The position numbers and the translations under genes are program-made. A stretch of DNA of 64,000 nt from Trochalopteron elliotii. Taxonomy: Eukaryota; Chordata; Aves; Passeriformes; Leiothrichidae. The notes under the pieces were generated by a model that saw only the letters and a program-made list of their open reading frames with translations, had not been told where the DNA came from and made no database searches. The DNA is taken from the NCBI GenBank assembly GCA_024734555.1, contig JANPWX010000218.1, positions 341,956 to 405,955 of the forward strand. Direction: 5' to 3'. Below are positions 26,001 through 37,200 of the stretch, piece after piece (positions within the stretch are counted from its first letter, which is position 1; each line of letters starts with the position of its first letter).

Positions 26001-29000
26001 CTTAACAGCACAGCAACCAGGATTTATTTGCACACAGTGGATGTTCACCTATTGAGATTCTTGAATTTCCATGTTTGCTGCTGCTGCTACTTCCAGAACT
26101 ATAAGCCAGGCTCAAATAATTGCTTTTAATTACTGCATCTGCCTATGATACATAACTTTTTCTTTTTTTCTCCTTTTCAGATACAACACTTGAAGCAACT
26201 TCTACACCCTGTGCCCCACCTATTTCAGAATCCATCCCTCCCAAAGAGCAGTGCTCAAAAACCCTTTTTCCTTCAAAAGGAAAGCAAAACTTCACTCGAC
26301 ATTCATCTCTAATAAAATTAGTTAAGAGCATAGAGAACGATAGGAGGAAGATCCAGTCTGCTCCAACCAGCCCAGTTAAAATAACTGCCAGTATGTATCT
26401 TTCCCTAACTTTTCTTTTAGAAACTTCCTTGTTTTTAAGTCAGACGTGGTCTTGCATTAAATATTTGGGCTCGCCCTCTTCTCACAAATGGGTGGTGCCT
26501 CCTTTCAAAAAACACATCTTAAGAACTCTCAAAAATATAGAAACAGCTACAAAGCTTCTGTTTGTCTAGAATCACTGAATCTCTGAACATTGGATCTTCT
26601 CTGAACCTGCTTTGTTGTAGAAACTCTGCTTTGGATCATCCTAGCCAAGCAGTTCTGTATTCCACAAAATGGCCAGAAAATCACCTGTCAATGGTCATGT
26701 TCTTGCTGGGGATCCTCTCTGGGGCTTTTAAAATTTGTTTGATGTAAGCTGACATCCAGCTGATCAAATCAAATCTGAGCTGAGTTTGAGGATAAGTTGT
26801 CTCATTAAATGTGTATGTTACATTACATAATGCAGTCTCCTCAAGTTAAAGTTAAAATTTAACTTCTGAATTTGATGTACTCACAGTTCTGATTTCTTCT
26901 TCTCCTCCGACCAGGTACTTATCAAAGTTTACCAGTTTTCCCAAATACAATAGCTCAGTTTCCAGCAATCACTAAACATCAGCTGGAAGGACAATCCAAG
27001 TAAGTTTACACAAGTTCAAAGGTGAGAATATGCTCAGTTTGAGTGGGGCAATAGCCTGCAAAAACCTGAGTACCCTGAGTACTGCAGGCTAGTTTTTCAT
27101 TTATCTTTAGTGGATTGAGAAGTACAAGTTTGTGTTAAGCCTCTGTATTACAGAAGATAATTTGTCAGGACATTCATTTCTTCATGAAGGAATTAAAACA
27201 CACTTGGGATTTTTTGTTTGTTTGTTTTTTTGTTGAAGGACAGCAGAAGAGATGCAGATGAGATGTGCCTTGTCCTCGCCTGAGGCTGTCCCCAAGGCTG
27301 AACCCTCTCAGCAGGCAGCTCTGAGCCAGCCCCTGGGGGTGTGCCCTGCCAGCCACAGCTCTGTGTCCCCAGTCATCCTACCTCACCCTCAGTCTGGGGT
27401 TTCATATGCAATCTGTCTGCACCCTTCCCAAGCCCACACGGTGACCACCTACAGCCCAGGCTTCATGCTGCAGCCTCTGCCCTGTGCCAACGTAACTGGA
27501 ATGAAGAGCAATCATTCCAAAGTGGTAAATAAAATAACCACTGAGGAAGGGGATGCTCAGAGGGGTCCTGAGGAGCCTACAAAATCCTTGGCAGCTGAAG
27601 AAAGACCTGAAATGAAATCAGAAACTTCATCTCAGCGCTGCCTGAAAAGATCACAAGCATTAGCAGAGAATAATTTAATTAAAAGGCGTAAAAGTGACGA
27701 GGAAAGCCTTGATACTTCTTTGGTAAGTTCAATTAGTTTTAAAATTCCATTTTATGGCTTAGTGATGTTGCCACCTACTCATTTTCAAAGTGATGTAGGA
27801 GCCTGCCAGGGGGTGTAGGCGTTTCAAATAACACCAGGCTTGAAGAGATGGTGTCCATTTGCTGTGCCTGCTGGTGTTTGAGGGGCTGGGGTTTGTATCT
27901 AAGAAGACAAAATGTAAAGGTGCAGTGAAAATAAAACAACTCACAAAGCACTATGTCAAAACTTACCTATTTATACATGATTCTGGACTGGGTCAGGTTG
28001 AGAGCGAGGTTGGAAGCAGGTGATCTTCAAGGTCCCTGGAATTCTAGGATTCTGTAAACTTGCTGGCATCCATTCTTGGCTTTAGGGGTGTTAGGAGGGA
28101 AAGTGGATGTTTAAAAGTCACTGGACAGGGAACATCCCAAAATCCTGATACCTTCTAATTATTCCCAAACCCAGTGTGGTGTTTTTGTAGGCATAATAGA
28201 ACAGCACATGAAGAGAATGAGAGGTTCAGATAAACTTGGTGTATGTGGAGAGATTGGGGCTGAATTGCTTTCTACTCCTCAGTTGCTGATTGTTTTAGCA
28301 TCTCTGCAAATTATAAACCTGCTGTAAATTTGGCTTGCCAAAACAGTCATCATATGTTATGGGTGTGTTATGACAGCACATGCTATCAAACATCCTCCAG
28401 CTGGGATGAAACAAGAGGTAATAACATGGGCCTGGCTCTCCTAGTGACCAGAAGTTTTAACAAGACAACCTTGGGAATGGGGAGGAAGTAAAAAGCTTGC
28501 TTTCCAATTTTTAAGAATGTGTAAATATTATTGTAGGGCTCTAACTGAGATTGTTAAGCCTTACAACGCCTGCCTTTGTTTTTGTGTGTACTTTTTTCAA
28601 AGGGAGAATCCACTAAGAATGAAAAACCACCTTCCAACAGCTCACAAACTAATCATGAAATGGACAATGTCCAGGAAGAGAGACAGAATGAAACCAGAAC
28701 AGGAGACCAAAACGTGGCAAGTTGCTGTGACCAATGTACAAAAGAAAATATTCCAGAAGATGAAGATAAAATCAAAACAAAACAAGACATACCTGTGGCA
28801 TTTGCCATTCCTGCTCCTGAGGTAAGATTTGTCTTGCCATTCCCTGGGAAAACATTATTTGGAGTCTTTGCAGATGAAACAAAACTGTAGTGAACTACAC
28901 CTACACAGGTTGTCGTTGGTTGAATTTACTTCAGTGTGCTTTTAAAACCTTATTTTGTGGAATGTAGGAATTCTATTTCTGCATAGAGTACACAAATAAG

Positions 29001-31090
29001 GGAACATGAAGAGGCTTTCAGGATTCCAGTGTTGAGATCCCTTACCTCCCCAGTCCTTTGCCTATACTTACTGTCACACACTTTGAAACAGAATCACATG
29101 AAACTCTCTTCCTCAGTAAAATTCAGTATTCTGCAGTTAAGGCTGATTGCTGTGGAGAACCTGAATAAAGAACACTTTTGTTGACAAAAACACAACGTGT
29201 AAATGCAGAAGTTTTGTCTTCCAATATTTGTTTTATGAAAAACACAATCCAAGAATGAGGTGATGTGATGATTTACTGGGTCCAGGATGTTTCTTCTGGA
29301 AAAATAGCATTCAGTATCAGGGTTTCTTTGCCATCTGGTCAAGTTGCACTGTGTTAATCCCAGGTGGATTTCCAGTTCCCCACCAAGAGTATCAACTGGA
29401 AAAGGAGCCAGCTGACTTCTGTGTGGTTTTAATTGAAAGAGCATGTCCTTGAGTCTGCTGTGTTTCAGACAGAAAGTAGTACAGGCATAGTGGGATATGG
29501 CACCCTGGGCACATGGAGGATAAAGAATAAAGCAAGGGAGGGTTGCCGTTTTGGAGAAAACATTTGGGGTTTGTTTATCACATGTTTGGCCTCAAGGTGT
29601 GCTGTCTCTTTCTTTCCCAGACTTTTTTCCCCTCTGGTTATCTGATTCCTCTGACTCACTGCACCCATGGCAACAAGGCAGAGTGCTCCAGTAAGGAGAA
29701 GGCTGGGCTGTGTTCTCTGCAGCACACAGCCTACAGCTCTCCCATCACTGGTGAGTGGCCAGGGAAACAGGCACAGGGGGGCTGGGGCCACTTTGTCCTA
29801 ATTCCTTTCAACACTTGATGTTTCTGTTGCAGGTGTCATTCCAATGCCAGCCTCAGAACTGAAAACAGTCAATATTCCTGCTTTTCACATAACCCCCTTG
29901 AACATAATGCTGTCACCCAATTCCATAGCTGCTGCACCTGTACTGAGCAACTCCTGCCTCAATTCCAGCAGTACCACTTCTGCCCCAAACCCAAGCTCTT
30001 CAGCTCTCAACTTTATGCTGCAACACATAGGACTAATCCCTGCTGGTGTGCAAGTTGCTGCAAATCCTGTCCTTCAGCACGTGCCAGTCTCTTCCCAATC
30101 AGAAAATATCAACCACAGCTCAGGGAGCACAAATGTGCAGGAAGGGAAGGTGAGTTACATAGATACTGCAACTCCACCCTGGTGGGTTGAGTGGGAAGTG
30201 TGGTGCAGTAATTCCCTTGCAGCAGGTACAATTTATAAATAAACGTTTCTTTTTGATCTTTAGAAATCAGCACTGCCCAAAAAGAGCTAGCAGTGAAGGC
30301 CCAGCCTAAAGTACAGTAGAAATGAGAGGTTAGCAAGGAAGATAAGTGACTTGTTTGTGGTGGAAGTGGAGCCAGCTGGAAGATGACAAGATGTGAAGAG
30401 ACAACTGTTTTAGAGGGAGGATTTTGCATAGATCTGAGATTGTTAATAAGCACAAATTGTCCCTTTGTTACTTTATCTTTCCTTCTTGTTACTTCCCTAA
30501 TCTACCCTCAAGTTGTTGTGTTTAATTATAGCTTTTCTTTTAATAGGGTAGGACTGTACAGGATTTGAAATACTTTTTTCCCCACAGGAAGTGTCTCTGT
30601 ATATTTTATGTAATACTGTATTGTCTGCTATCTGTTTTAAAAAAGGGGATTAGAGAAACCATATTTTTATGTGTATATATATATAAATACATATATATGT
30701 ATATACACACATATATAGATATACACCCACATATACACACATGTATATATATGTATCTCAAGGAATGCAGGTATATCCTTCTCAGTAAAAAGTCAAGTTT
30801 TTAAATTTCAGGGGGAAAAAAAAAAAAAGTTTGCTAACATCCTGCAGAAACGTAGAAGTAAAATTTTACTTTTTATTCCCCCATAAATGAAAGTAACTTT
30901 CTCTTTTTCTCTTCAGCCTCCTGCTCCAAAGGAACCTCAGGAGCCTCAGGCAGTTACAGAAAACTTTTTCCGCACCCCAGGAGGGCCAAACACAGAACCT
31001 TCACTGTCTGCACACTCAGATGGTGCCCAGAGAAGCTCTCAAGGAACTCTCTACATTCCTCAACGAAAACTTGAAGTTTCAGAAGACTGA
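20082..31090 (+). CDS. E2F8: E2F8, atypical E2F transcriptional repressor (13 coding exons, 891 codons)
   Basis: Joined coding exons give 2676 bases with all phases consistent. E2F8 and its paralogue E2F7 bind E2F sites without a DP partner because they carry two DNA-binding domains; they repress E2F1 targets in S/G2 and act in endocycles and angiogenesis. Seen here: an N-terminal proline/CDK-type segment ([13 protein letters not shown]), DNA-binding domain 1 at about residues 112-182 with RRRIYD at 154-159 and WHG at its end, and domain 2 at about 262-344 with RRLYD at 310-314 and the conserved run RGRKPAFKW. The C-terminal half is low in complexity but keeps [10 protein letters not shown] (about 688-697) and FFRTPGGP (851-858). 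The order and motifs follow human E2F8 closely and distinguish it from E2F7. No transactivation or RB-binding box of the classical E2F kind is seen, as expected. The start is taken at 20082 (strong Kozak context); an in-frame ATG at 20061 would add seven residues. Confidence 0.95.
20650..20678. promoter_or_regulatory. E2F8: NRF1 site next to an E2F site in E2F8 intron 1
   Basis: CGCGCATGCGCG at 20650-20661 matches the palindromic NRF1 consensus. GGCGCCAAAA at 20669-20678 is the reverse complement of TTTTGGCGCC, a consensus E2F site. Both lie in the CpG island, about 570 bases downstream of exon 1. E2F8 is a known E2F target and repressor, so this could be an autoregulatory element or an alternative promoter. 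The match is direct; occupancy is inferred. Confidence 0.5.
20840..20917 (+). repeat. 30-bp tandem repeat, 2.6 copies
   Basis: Two near-identical 30-base units (20840-20869, 20870-20899), each beginning agagctg and ending gtcactgta or ttcactgta, then a partial diverged third copy. It lies at the downstream edge of the CpG island in E2F8 intron 1. Confidence 0.85.
21098..21142. repeat. AT-rich TA repeat with TTAACG duplications
   Basis: A short TA run with 'atatattaacg' occurring twice, in E2F8 intron 1. Confidence 0.7.
21404..21679 (+). CDS. E2F8: E2F8 coding exon 2
   Basis: Residues 7-98. Acceptor 'gacatgtag', donor 'gtatgt', phase 0 at both ends. It holds the conserved [10 protein letters not shown] and [11 protein letters not shown] stretches. 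Confidence 0.93.
22002..22158 (+). CDS. E2F8: E2F8 coding exon 3 (first half of DNA-binding domain 1)
   Basis: Residues 99-150 plus one base. It reads [19 protein letters not shown] and then the helix ending in EEL. Acceptor 'gccatgtag', donor 'gtaagt'. Confidence 0.95.
22159..23211 (+). other. E2F8: E2F8 intron 3, no further feature
   Basis: Spliced between the two halves of DNA-binding domain 1. I see nothing in it apart from a CT-rich patch near 22560-22610. Confidence 0.7.
23212..23517 (+). CDS. E2F8: E2F8 coding exon 4 (second half of DNA-binding domain 1)
   Basis: Residues 151-252 plus one base. It carries the recognition helix [20 protein letters not shown] and the WHG end, then a linker and [11 protein letters not shown]. 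Acceptor 'cccctggcag', donor 'gtaata'. Confidence 0.95.
24155..24316 (+). CDS. E2F8: E2F8 coding exon 5 (start of DNA-binding domain 2)
   Basis: Residues 253-306 plus one base. It reads [19 protein letters not shown] and then the [15 protein letters not shown] helix, near-identical to human. Acceptor 'tctcctgcag', donor 'gtaagt'. Confidence 0.95.
24317..25729 (+). other. E2F8: E2F8 intron 5, no further feature
   Basis: Separates the two exons of DNA-binding domain 2. It holds a T/G-rich run near 24945-24977 and chance open frames only. Confidence 0.7.
25730..25867 (+). CDS. E2F8: E2F8 coding exon 6 (end of DNA-binding domain 2)
   Basis: Residues 307-352 plus one base, [20 protein letters not shown] then [18 protein letters not shown]. 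Acceptor 'tttcatttcag', donor 'gtaggt'. Confidence 0.95.
26181..26390 (+). CDS. E2F8: E2F8 coding exon 7
   Basis: Residues 353-422 plus one base. It contains the conserved basic run [15 protein letters not shown]. Acceptor 'tccttttcag', donor 'gtatgt'. Confidence 0.92.
26915..26999 (+). CDS. E2F8: E2F8 coding exon 8
   Basis: Residues 423-450 plus two bases. Acceptor 'ctccgaccag', donor 'gtaagt'. Phase agrees with both neighbours; the sequence itself is weakly conserved. Confidence 0.85.
27239..27722 (+). CDS. E2F8: E2F8 coding exon 9
   Basis: Residues 451-612, the largest exon. Serine/proline-rich, with a conserved [14 protein letters not shown] segment and a basic cluster IKRRKS near the end. 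Acceptor 'tttgttgaag' after a T-rich tract, donor 'gtaagt', ending on a codon boundary. Confidence 0.9.
27985..28075 (+). mobile_element. Possible CR1 tail relic in E2F8 intron 9
   Basis: 'gaggttggaagcaggtgatc', 'ttcaaggtccctggaattct' and 'aggattctgta' resemble a degraded CR1 3' end. Short and diverged. Confidence 0.4.
28603..28821 (+). CDS. E2F8: E2F8 coding exon 10 (symmetric, 73 codons, lineage-variable)
   Basis: 219 bases, phase 0 on both sides, so it can be skipped without a frameshift. It is hydrophilic and acidic/basic mixed, rich in Glu, Asn, Lys and Gln, with a small CCDQC cysteine cluster. I cannot match it to human E2F8 as I recall that protein, in which the basic segment runs almost directly into FPSGYLIPL. 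Acceptor 'ttttttcaaag', donor 'gtaaga'. Confidence 0.75.
29621..29750 (+). CDS. E2F8: E2F8 coding exon 11
   Basis: Residues 686-728 plus one base, beginning with the conserved [11 protein letters not shown]. Acceptor 'tctttcccag', donor 'gtgagt'. Confidence 0.93.
29833..30149 (+). CDS. E2F8: E2F8 coding exon 12
   Basis: Residues 729-834. It contains conserved [17 protein letters not shown] and [12 protein letters not shown] segments. Acceptor 'tctgttgcag', donor 'gtgagt', ends on a codon boundary. Confidence 0.92.
30671..30756. repeat. TA/CA microsatellite
   Basis: Alternating tatata, catata and cacaca stretches over about 85 bases in the last intron of E2F8, between exons 12 and 13. Confidence 0.9.
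30917..31090 (+). CDS. E2F8: E2F8 last coding exon
   Basis: Residues 835-891 and the stop TGA at 31088. It carries [10 protein letters not shown] and the C-terminal PQRKLEVS, both conserved in human E2F8. Acceptor 'ttttctcttcag'. Confidence 0.95.
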   Translation, partial: PPAPKEPQEPQAVTENFFRTPGGPNTEPSLSAHSDGAQRSSQGTLYIPQRKLEVSED

Positions 31091-31238
31091 TTTTGGGATA
31101 GGGAATTGCTGACTGTGTTAGCAGGCACAATGACTGGTGACACACTGCACACGTCTGGCATTGTATGATGGACAGTGCTTTGGACATGTATTGCCAACAC
31201 CTCAATGCTGGAAAATAGCCTTAATTGATGTTTTAGAA

Positions 31239-31279
31239 AATAAAACTGACTCTTAAGGAGAAAGTTAATGCCTAATAAA
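31239..31279 (+). terminator. E2F8: E2F8 poly(A) signals
   Basis: AATAAA at 31239-31244 and again at 31274-31279, 149 and 184 bases after the stop. This gives a short 3' UTR of roughly 170-210 bases. Later AT-rich sites up to 31.65 kb could give longer forms. Confidence 0.65.
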
Positions 31280-31299
31280 TTTTTCCAAAAGGCTTACCT

Positions 31300-34200
31300 G
31301 AAGTATTTTAACAACAAAGTTATGTATCTAAGTGGGGGGTTTTTTTGTGAGTGTGTGCTGATTTCTTCTATGCAAAGTAAGCTGAAATTGTCTTTGTACA
31401 GAAAGGTACAGTCTATCAGTCAGTACATATTTTGCACCAAAAAAAAAAAAAAGTACTGTGAGTGTGTAAATATTTTATGTCTTAGCAAAGAGGCCACAGT
31501 TAAAATGTTGCTTCTGTGTTTAATAATGCTCTTTTGTAAAGTTAGTAAGAAGCACCAAAAAAAAACCCCCAAATTTTCTTAATCAATTTTTATATAAGTT
31601 AAGAATTATTTATACTGTATTTTTAAATCGATTTGTTCAGATTAAACTTACATAAAACTCTACACTGACTTTTTCTGTTTGATCAGATCAGATTACCCAC
31701 GTTATACATTGCATATTCACTGGCATCTCTTCATTCTTTTTTTGTCAGGCAGGGGTTGCTGTGTTCTGAAGGAAGGGGGAAAAATGGTATTTTGTGAAAA
31801 AGTGACTTAAGTAACTCAGTGTAACTTCTGAACTCTTATCAGTAGATGTTACAACTCCTAAAAATAAGTTAGAACAAAACAGGAAGTAAGATATCACCCT
31901 GGAGCATTCAGGAATGTGTGTCCAAATGTCACAGAAATTTCAAACAGGTTCAGTTGAACCACTTGAATTTAAATATGGGCAGCAGTGTCTCATATACAGT
32001 GAAGGAAGAAAGATGAAGACTCCTCATATACAGCTCACACTCAGATATAACAAGTAATAGCTAACAAATTAAATAAAAGTACAGTGTATCTGCCTTCCCA
32101 GGCCAATCTGGGGTAGAAGAAATAGTAGCAAAGCCCAAGATTCAGGCTTGGACTGCTTTAAAAAAATATAATTAAAACAGCTACCACAGTAAAACAAACT
32201 CATCTGTTCTTTAATAGTTCAAAGTTCAAATAAAAAATACATCTGACAGAATAGGTTCCCTATTGAAATATTCCTTAATGAGGGGAAAGGAGAATAAAAG
32301 CTGGAAAAAGGGAAGAATTCTCACTAGAGCACTGAGTAGATTTTTCTTTCCCAAAGAAACAACTGATCTTCCTTACACCTGCTATCAATTTCATCCTGGA
32401 GTATAAAGGCAAAGGTTTTAGAGACTTGCATGACTCAGTGGAAACAAACTACACCCCTTTGATTTTTGAGCACCACTAACCTGTATAGATCCAGCTGTTC
32501 TTGGATCCTTTCAGCAATCCTTACAGGCACACACAGCAGCACAGAAATTAGGCAGCACCCAACACCAGGAAAACTATAAAAGTTCTTAACCTGCATTTTT
32601 CCATTAAATGCTCTACCAAAACCAAAGGGAAAGTACTTACATTTTGAGGCAAAAACTTTCTATGCAGAGTTCCCTGCAGTTGGTTATGGTGGAAATCCAT
32701 CCAAGTACACAACCTGCAAAATATGAGTGAACATTAGAGAAGGTTCATCCCTCTCAAATGTCAGGGGTTCTAATATAAGTCACCAAGGGTGCAAACACAA
32801 AGATTTTAGAAGCTTCTCAGTGCTCCCATGTACTCTAAGAGGGAGCTCAGGCCTGCCCCAACCTGTCCTTGCTGGTTTTTTAGCCCTCATACCACACACT
32901 GCACTGTCCCCTCTGCATTTGGCTTTATCTGATATGGAGTATCTCCATCAACTATCTGGGGAGAAAAGAATCAAGCAGAGATGGAGTCCAGCTCCTCTGC
33001 TCAGGAAAGAAACAGTCCTTCAATTTTACACCAAGGCCCTGTCTCTGCATTATAAAATCCTTGCCAGACTCAACAGCAAACAGATTTAGAGGTTCCTAAG
33101 AGTTCTGTTAGCAGCCTCAGCTAACAGACCCCTAAATCCTAAAGTCTGACCTGGATTTGGCATCTAATTTTCTTATGCTTCCATGAAAGTCCCCAAGTTG
33201 AGACTTTCAGCTTGAGAGTTCTGGTGTTTAACCCCTGGGATGGGCCCTTTCATACACAGCAAAATCCACGATCCTGAGCAAAGCTGCTAAATTCAGGCAT
33301 CTATTCAGGAAATGACAATTAGCTTCTAAACCTTTAAAGCCCTTAAAATAAAGCCCTGTAAAAAAGTGCTTCATACTTTACTGCCCACAGCTCTAGCACA
33401 TCTGCAGCCTCATCCATTTCCAAGGGGCTCAGTCAGGCATGGCAAATATAATTGCAATAATTACACAGGCTAAATATTATACATATTAGCTACCAACCTT
33501 AATGCCTAAAAACCGTAAAAAATGAAAGATTTGAGTTAAAAGCATAATCCTCTGTATCCTAGAAGACAAACCAGCTGTATCTCTCAAACCACGAAGTGCA
33601 GAATGAAACACTATTCAGTTTAAAACCTGTTTTCCTGGTGGTGCTGCAAACAAGACTTAATTTACTATTATTTTTAACAATTATTCTGGTAAATTACTTT
33701 TGGCAGCGTGGCCATTAATAACTAGATCATCATTTCAGGGACCGTTGTTTCATGATTCACACTCGAGCAATGCAGCAGAGCAACTACAAAAGTTTAATCT
33801 TTATTTCTGATCTGTCAGGCTGCAGCCAGGAATGTCCTTTAGGTGTAATCCGAGGGGCTGCATTGTTGTCCACCTACTCACAAGCAGGACATGAGGGAAC
33901 AAAATGCCAGGCTTTTGTCACAGGTTATTTTCAGCTTGCTGATAGCAATGGCATTGCTCAGATCCCTGAAACTCTCACTGCCCTCCCCTCCCAGCTCATA
34001 GGGCTGACAGAGGTGGTCACTGCATTTAAAGGGAGCAGGAACCCCTCCTGTTCAAAGCCTTTGAGAGCCAAGGAAAGAGGGAGAAACTTCCAGTGACTTT
34101 GGTAAGTAGAGTCTCATGGGTTTTGCCAAAAAGGGTTTGGGCTTTTTTTGTTTCTTTTTTTTTAATTCCTAACAAATGATAGAAGCAATTTGTTGCCTGA

Positions 34201-37200
34201 CAATGAAAACCATGTAGGTGTAGTACAGAAATGTGAGTCCTACAGAGCAGTGTTTTAGGTTTGGAGTAGCCAGTAGAAAGAGAGATTCTTCTGGCTCAGC
34301 CAGGCAAGCAGCTACTGGTGTTGCAAGAGCAGGCCTGGGGGGATCCTCATTAGAGACACTCATTTGGACTAGGCAAGGCTGGATGACAGAAGTTTCAGAA
34401 TGTTTAAAAGTTTTGTAACAAAAAAGCTACAGAATTATTTTTCTGCAAACAGTCTCTAGAAAGCACATGGACACAGCATACAAATTTGTGTGCTTTAACA
34501 ACAGTATCCTAGAAGTAAAAAAAAAAAAAACAAACCAAAACAAACCCCCCCCAAAATTTTCAAAATACTTTATGTTGGAGACCAATTGGTTTCATATCAA
34601 ATAAGAAGAAAACTCCTATGCAGACTTGACAGAAAATGGCTAGGTAAGAATGGCAGGATGAAAGAATTATTCCCAAATCCATCATTCACGCATTCCAAAA
34701 GAGCGTGATTGGTCAAGCCTTCAGAAAAAAAAAAAATCCACAATAATTCAAATAAATAAATAAATACATAAATTCATAGGTGCTTTTACTATGGAAAATT
34801 TTCTGCCAAAAGGTAAAATTATTTCAGAGAATAAAGCCATGGATGTAGAGAAAATAATTCTGTGTCTCATCTCAGCCATCACAGTGTTATTTCAAAGCCT
34901 GTAACAATTTTGCCTGGCATTTAAAAGACTCAGTGCAGGGATAGGGATTTAGAGAAGGATCTTGTGGAAGGAATAGTGAAAGCTGATAGCCCAGGATTAG
35001 GCCTGGAAAAGGGAAGAGGTCATTGGTACAGCAGGATGCAGCTTTCCACATCCACATGGATCAGGCTGAGCTATGAGTGTGTGAATGTACAAGCATGTCA
35101 ACGTGGGGTGTGTTGGTTTCTAAGTCAGAATGAAGTACCTTGTTCTAGTGTTGGGATACTGTATTTTTTGGAGGTGCAATCTTAAATTTCTGCAAAAGTG
35201 TGCAGCAGGGAAGTTTCAAAGGAAATGTGGCATCACTAGGCTGGAAAATATCAGAAAAAGTGGAAGAACAGAGATGAAAACAAGGGAATGGGACACTATC
35301 AGCTCTTAGCAATGCAGATCATGTGCTTCACATCAAGCCAGTTAAAATCTTTTGTTTCAAAGTGCCATGTGTGACTTAGTGTGGCCAGTGTTAATGAAAA
35401 ATCAGTATTTACCTTCCAATGTCAGAATTCCCATCCCTTTACCTCTCTTGTGTTGCTTTACTGCAGAAGGAAGGGAAAAATGCTGGTTTTTATGAGGCCA
35501 TGGTGGAAGCTCAATGTATGACACCAACTAATAAAATTTACCTGTAGCCCCAGTCTTGCTGAATGCATTGGAATATCAGAAATATGATTATAAACACATA
35601 ACGAGATCACATCTCCATCAAATGAGCTCAGTCTTCAAACACAAACCTCCCCTCTGTTGTGAATCTCTCCTGCTGAGGGAGAAGCACATTTCACAAGGGG
35701 GTGGATTTTGACAGAAACACCTCCAGGCTGTTTGAGATGCAGTGGCATCTCAAATGCAGACACATCAAAACAAAACCTCACCGTGAATGTCAGCTGCAGA
35801 GGAAAACCACAGCAGCATTTTATGGCTATTATATAAAGGAAGACAATATCTTGTTACCCCCACAGTGCTGCTGGGGTGAGTACCACTAAGGACAGTCAAA
35901 TGAGTCATGGTGGTCACAGGACAGGTCACAGCAGAGCTGTGATTAGATACCAGAGAGAAGCTCTGGCTGCATTGGCATCTCCCACCGACTTCAGCTGGGA
36001 AAAGAATTTCAAATATGGCCTTGATACTTTGCATTTCAATGCAGACAGCCATGTTTGAGTTTTATATTTATTATGGTTTGTTTGTTAGGTAAGGAATCAA
36101 GGAATCTGTATTCTTGTCCTCTGAGTCTAGACCAAGCAACTCAGCTGGGACTAAAATGCAGAGAGATGCAAGGCACAGCCTGCCCACTGGTCCCTACTCA
36201 GCTTTTCCACTACCAGTGGTCACAAAGACCAATACTGCCCATTCTGTTTGTCCCCTTCAGAGCTCTCCTGCAGCACATGTGGCACAGAGATAACCCTGCC
36301 AGCCACACAATACACAACACACTGCAGCCCATCCAGATAAGAACCTGAGCTCTGGACTGCCAAATGCATGAGCATGTAGAAGGGAAAACATTGTGTTTAG
36401 CTAGGAAGCACCAGAATTAATTCCAATTAATCAATTAATTAATCACCTTTTTCACCTGCAGCACAGTCAGGTGGTAGCAGTGCCTTTTACTCCTCCACAT
36501 GTCATCAGGCCCCTACTGCATCCACCACCCATTGAGATCAATGGATCAAAATACATTTGTGGATTATATCCTTATCAATAGCACTTTGATTAGAGAGAGA
36601 CACTGTGTGGCAGTGATGTGACACCCAGATTTGGACAGTATGACTAACAGCCCAAAAGAAGGTGGCTCACAGTGTTTCCATGCCTGTGCAGAGCACACCA
36701 ACACTTCAAAGGCTTCCTTGCCCTGAGCCCAGCCTACAAAGCAGTGATATAAGCTCTGAATAACGGGAGGCACGAATCCTTGGCTGCACATCTCATGTAT
36801 AAATCCTGCTCCATATAGAAGCTGCATTCTGAAGAATGACACAAGCTGCTGAGTAGCAATTGAGTGAGCCCAAGAACACTCCTCCAGCTTAACAGCACCC
36901 TGAGTGCCCACACGTCGCACACTAACACTCAAAACTTTCTGTGTCACACATTTCTTACCTTTAGGATGAGTCTGCTCCACTTCCCACCAGATCAGCAGGG
37001 TGTAACAAGTACCACGTGATGAGCAGATATGAAAAGTTAAAGAAATTAAGACAACGAGGTTCAGGGAATTTCACAGGGATCTGAACAATGAAATTATGAG
37101 AAGTGGAGACTTTGGATCTGCTTTTTTCTGATGACAAATGGTTGGCCAAATTCTATTTGCACATTGAAAGGATGGAGCTTTATCCACTGTTACAATTTAG

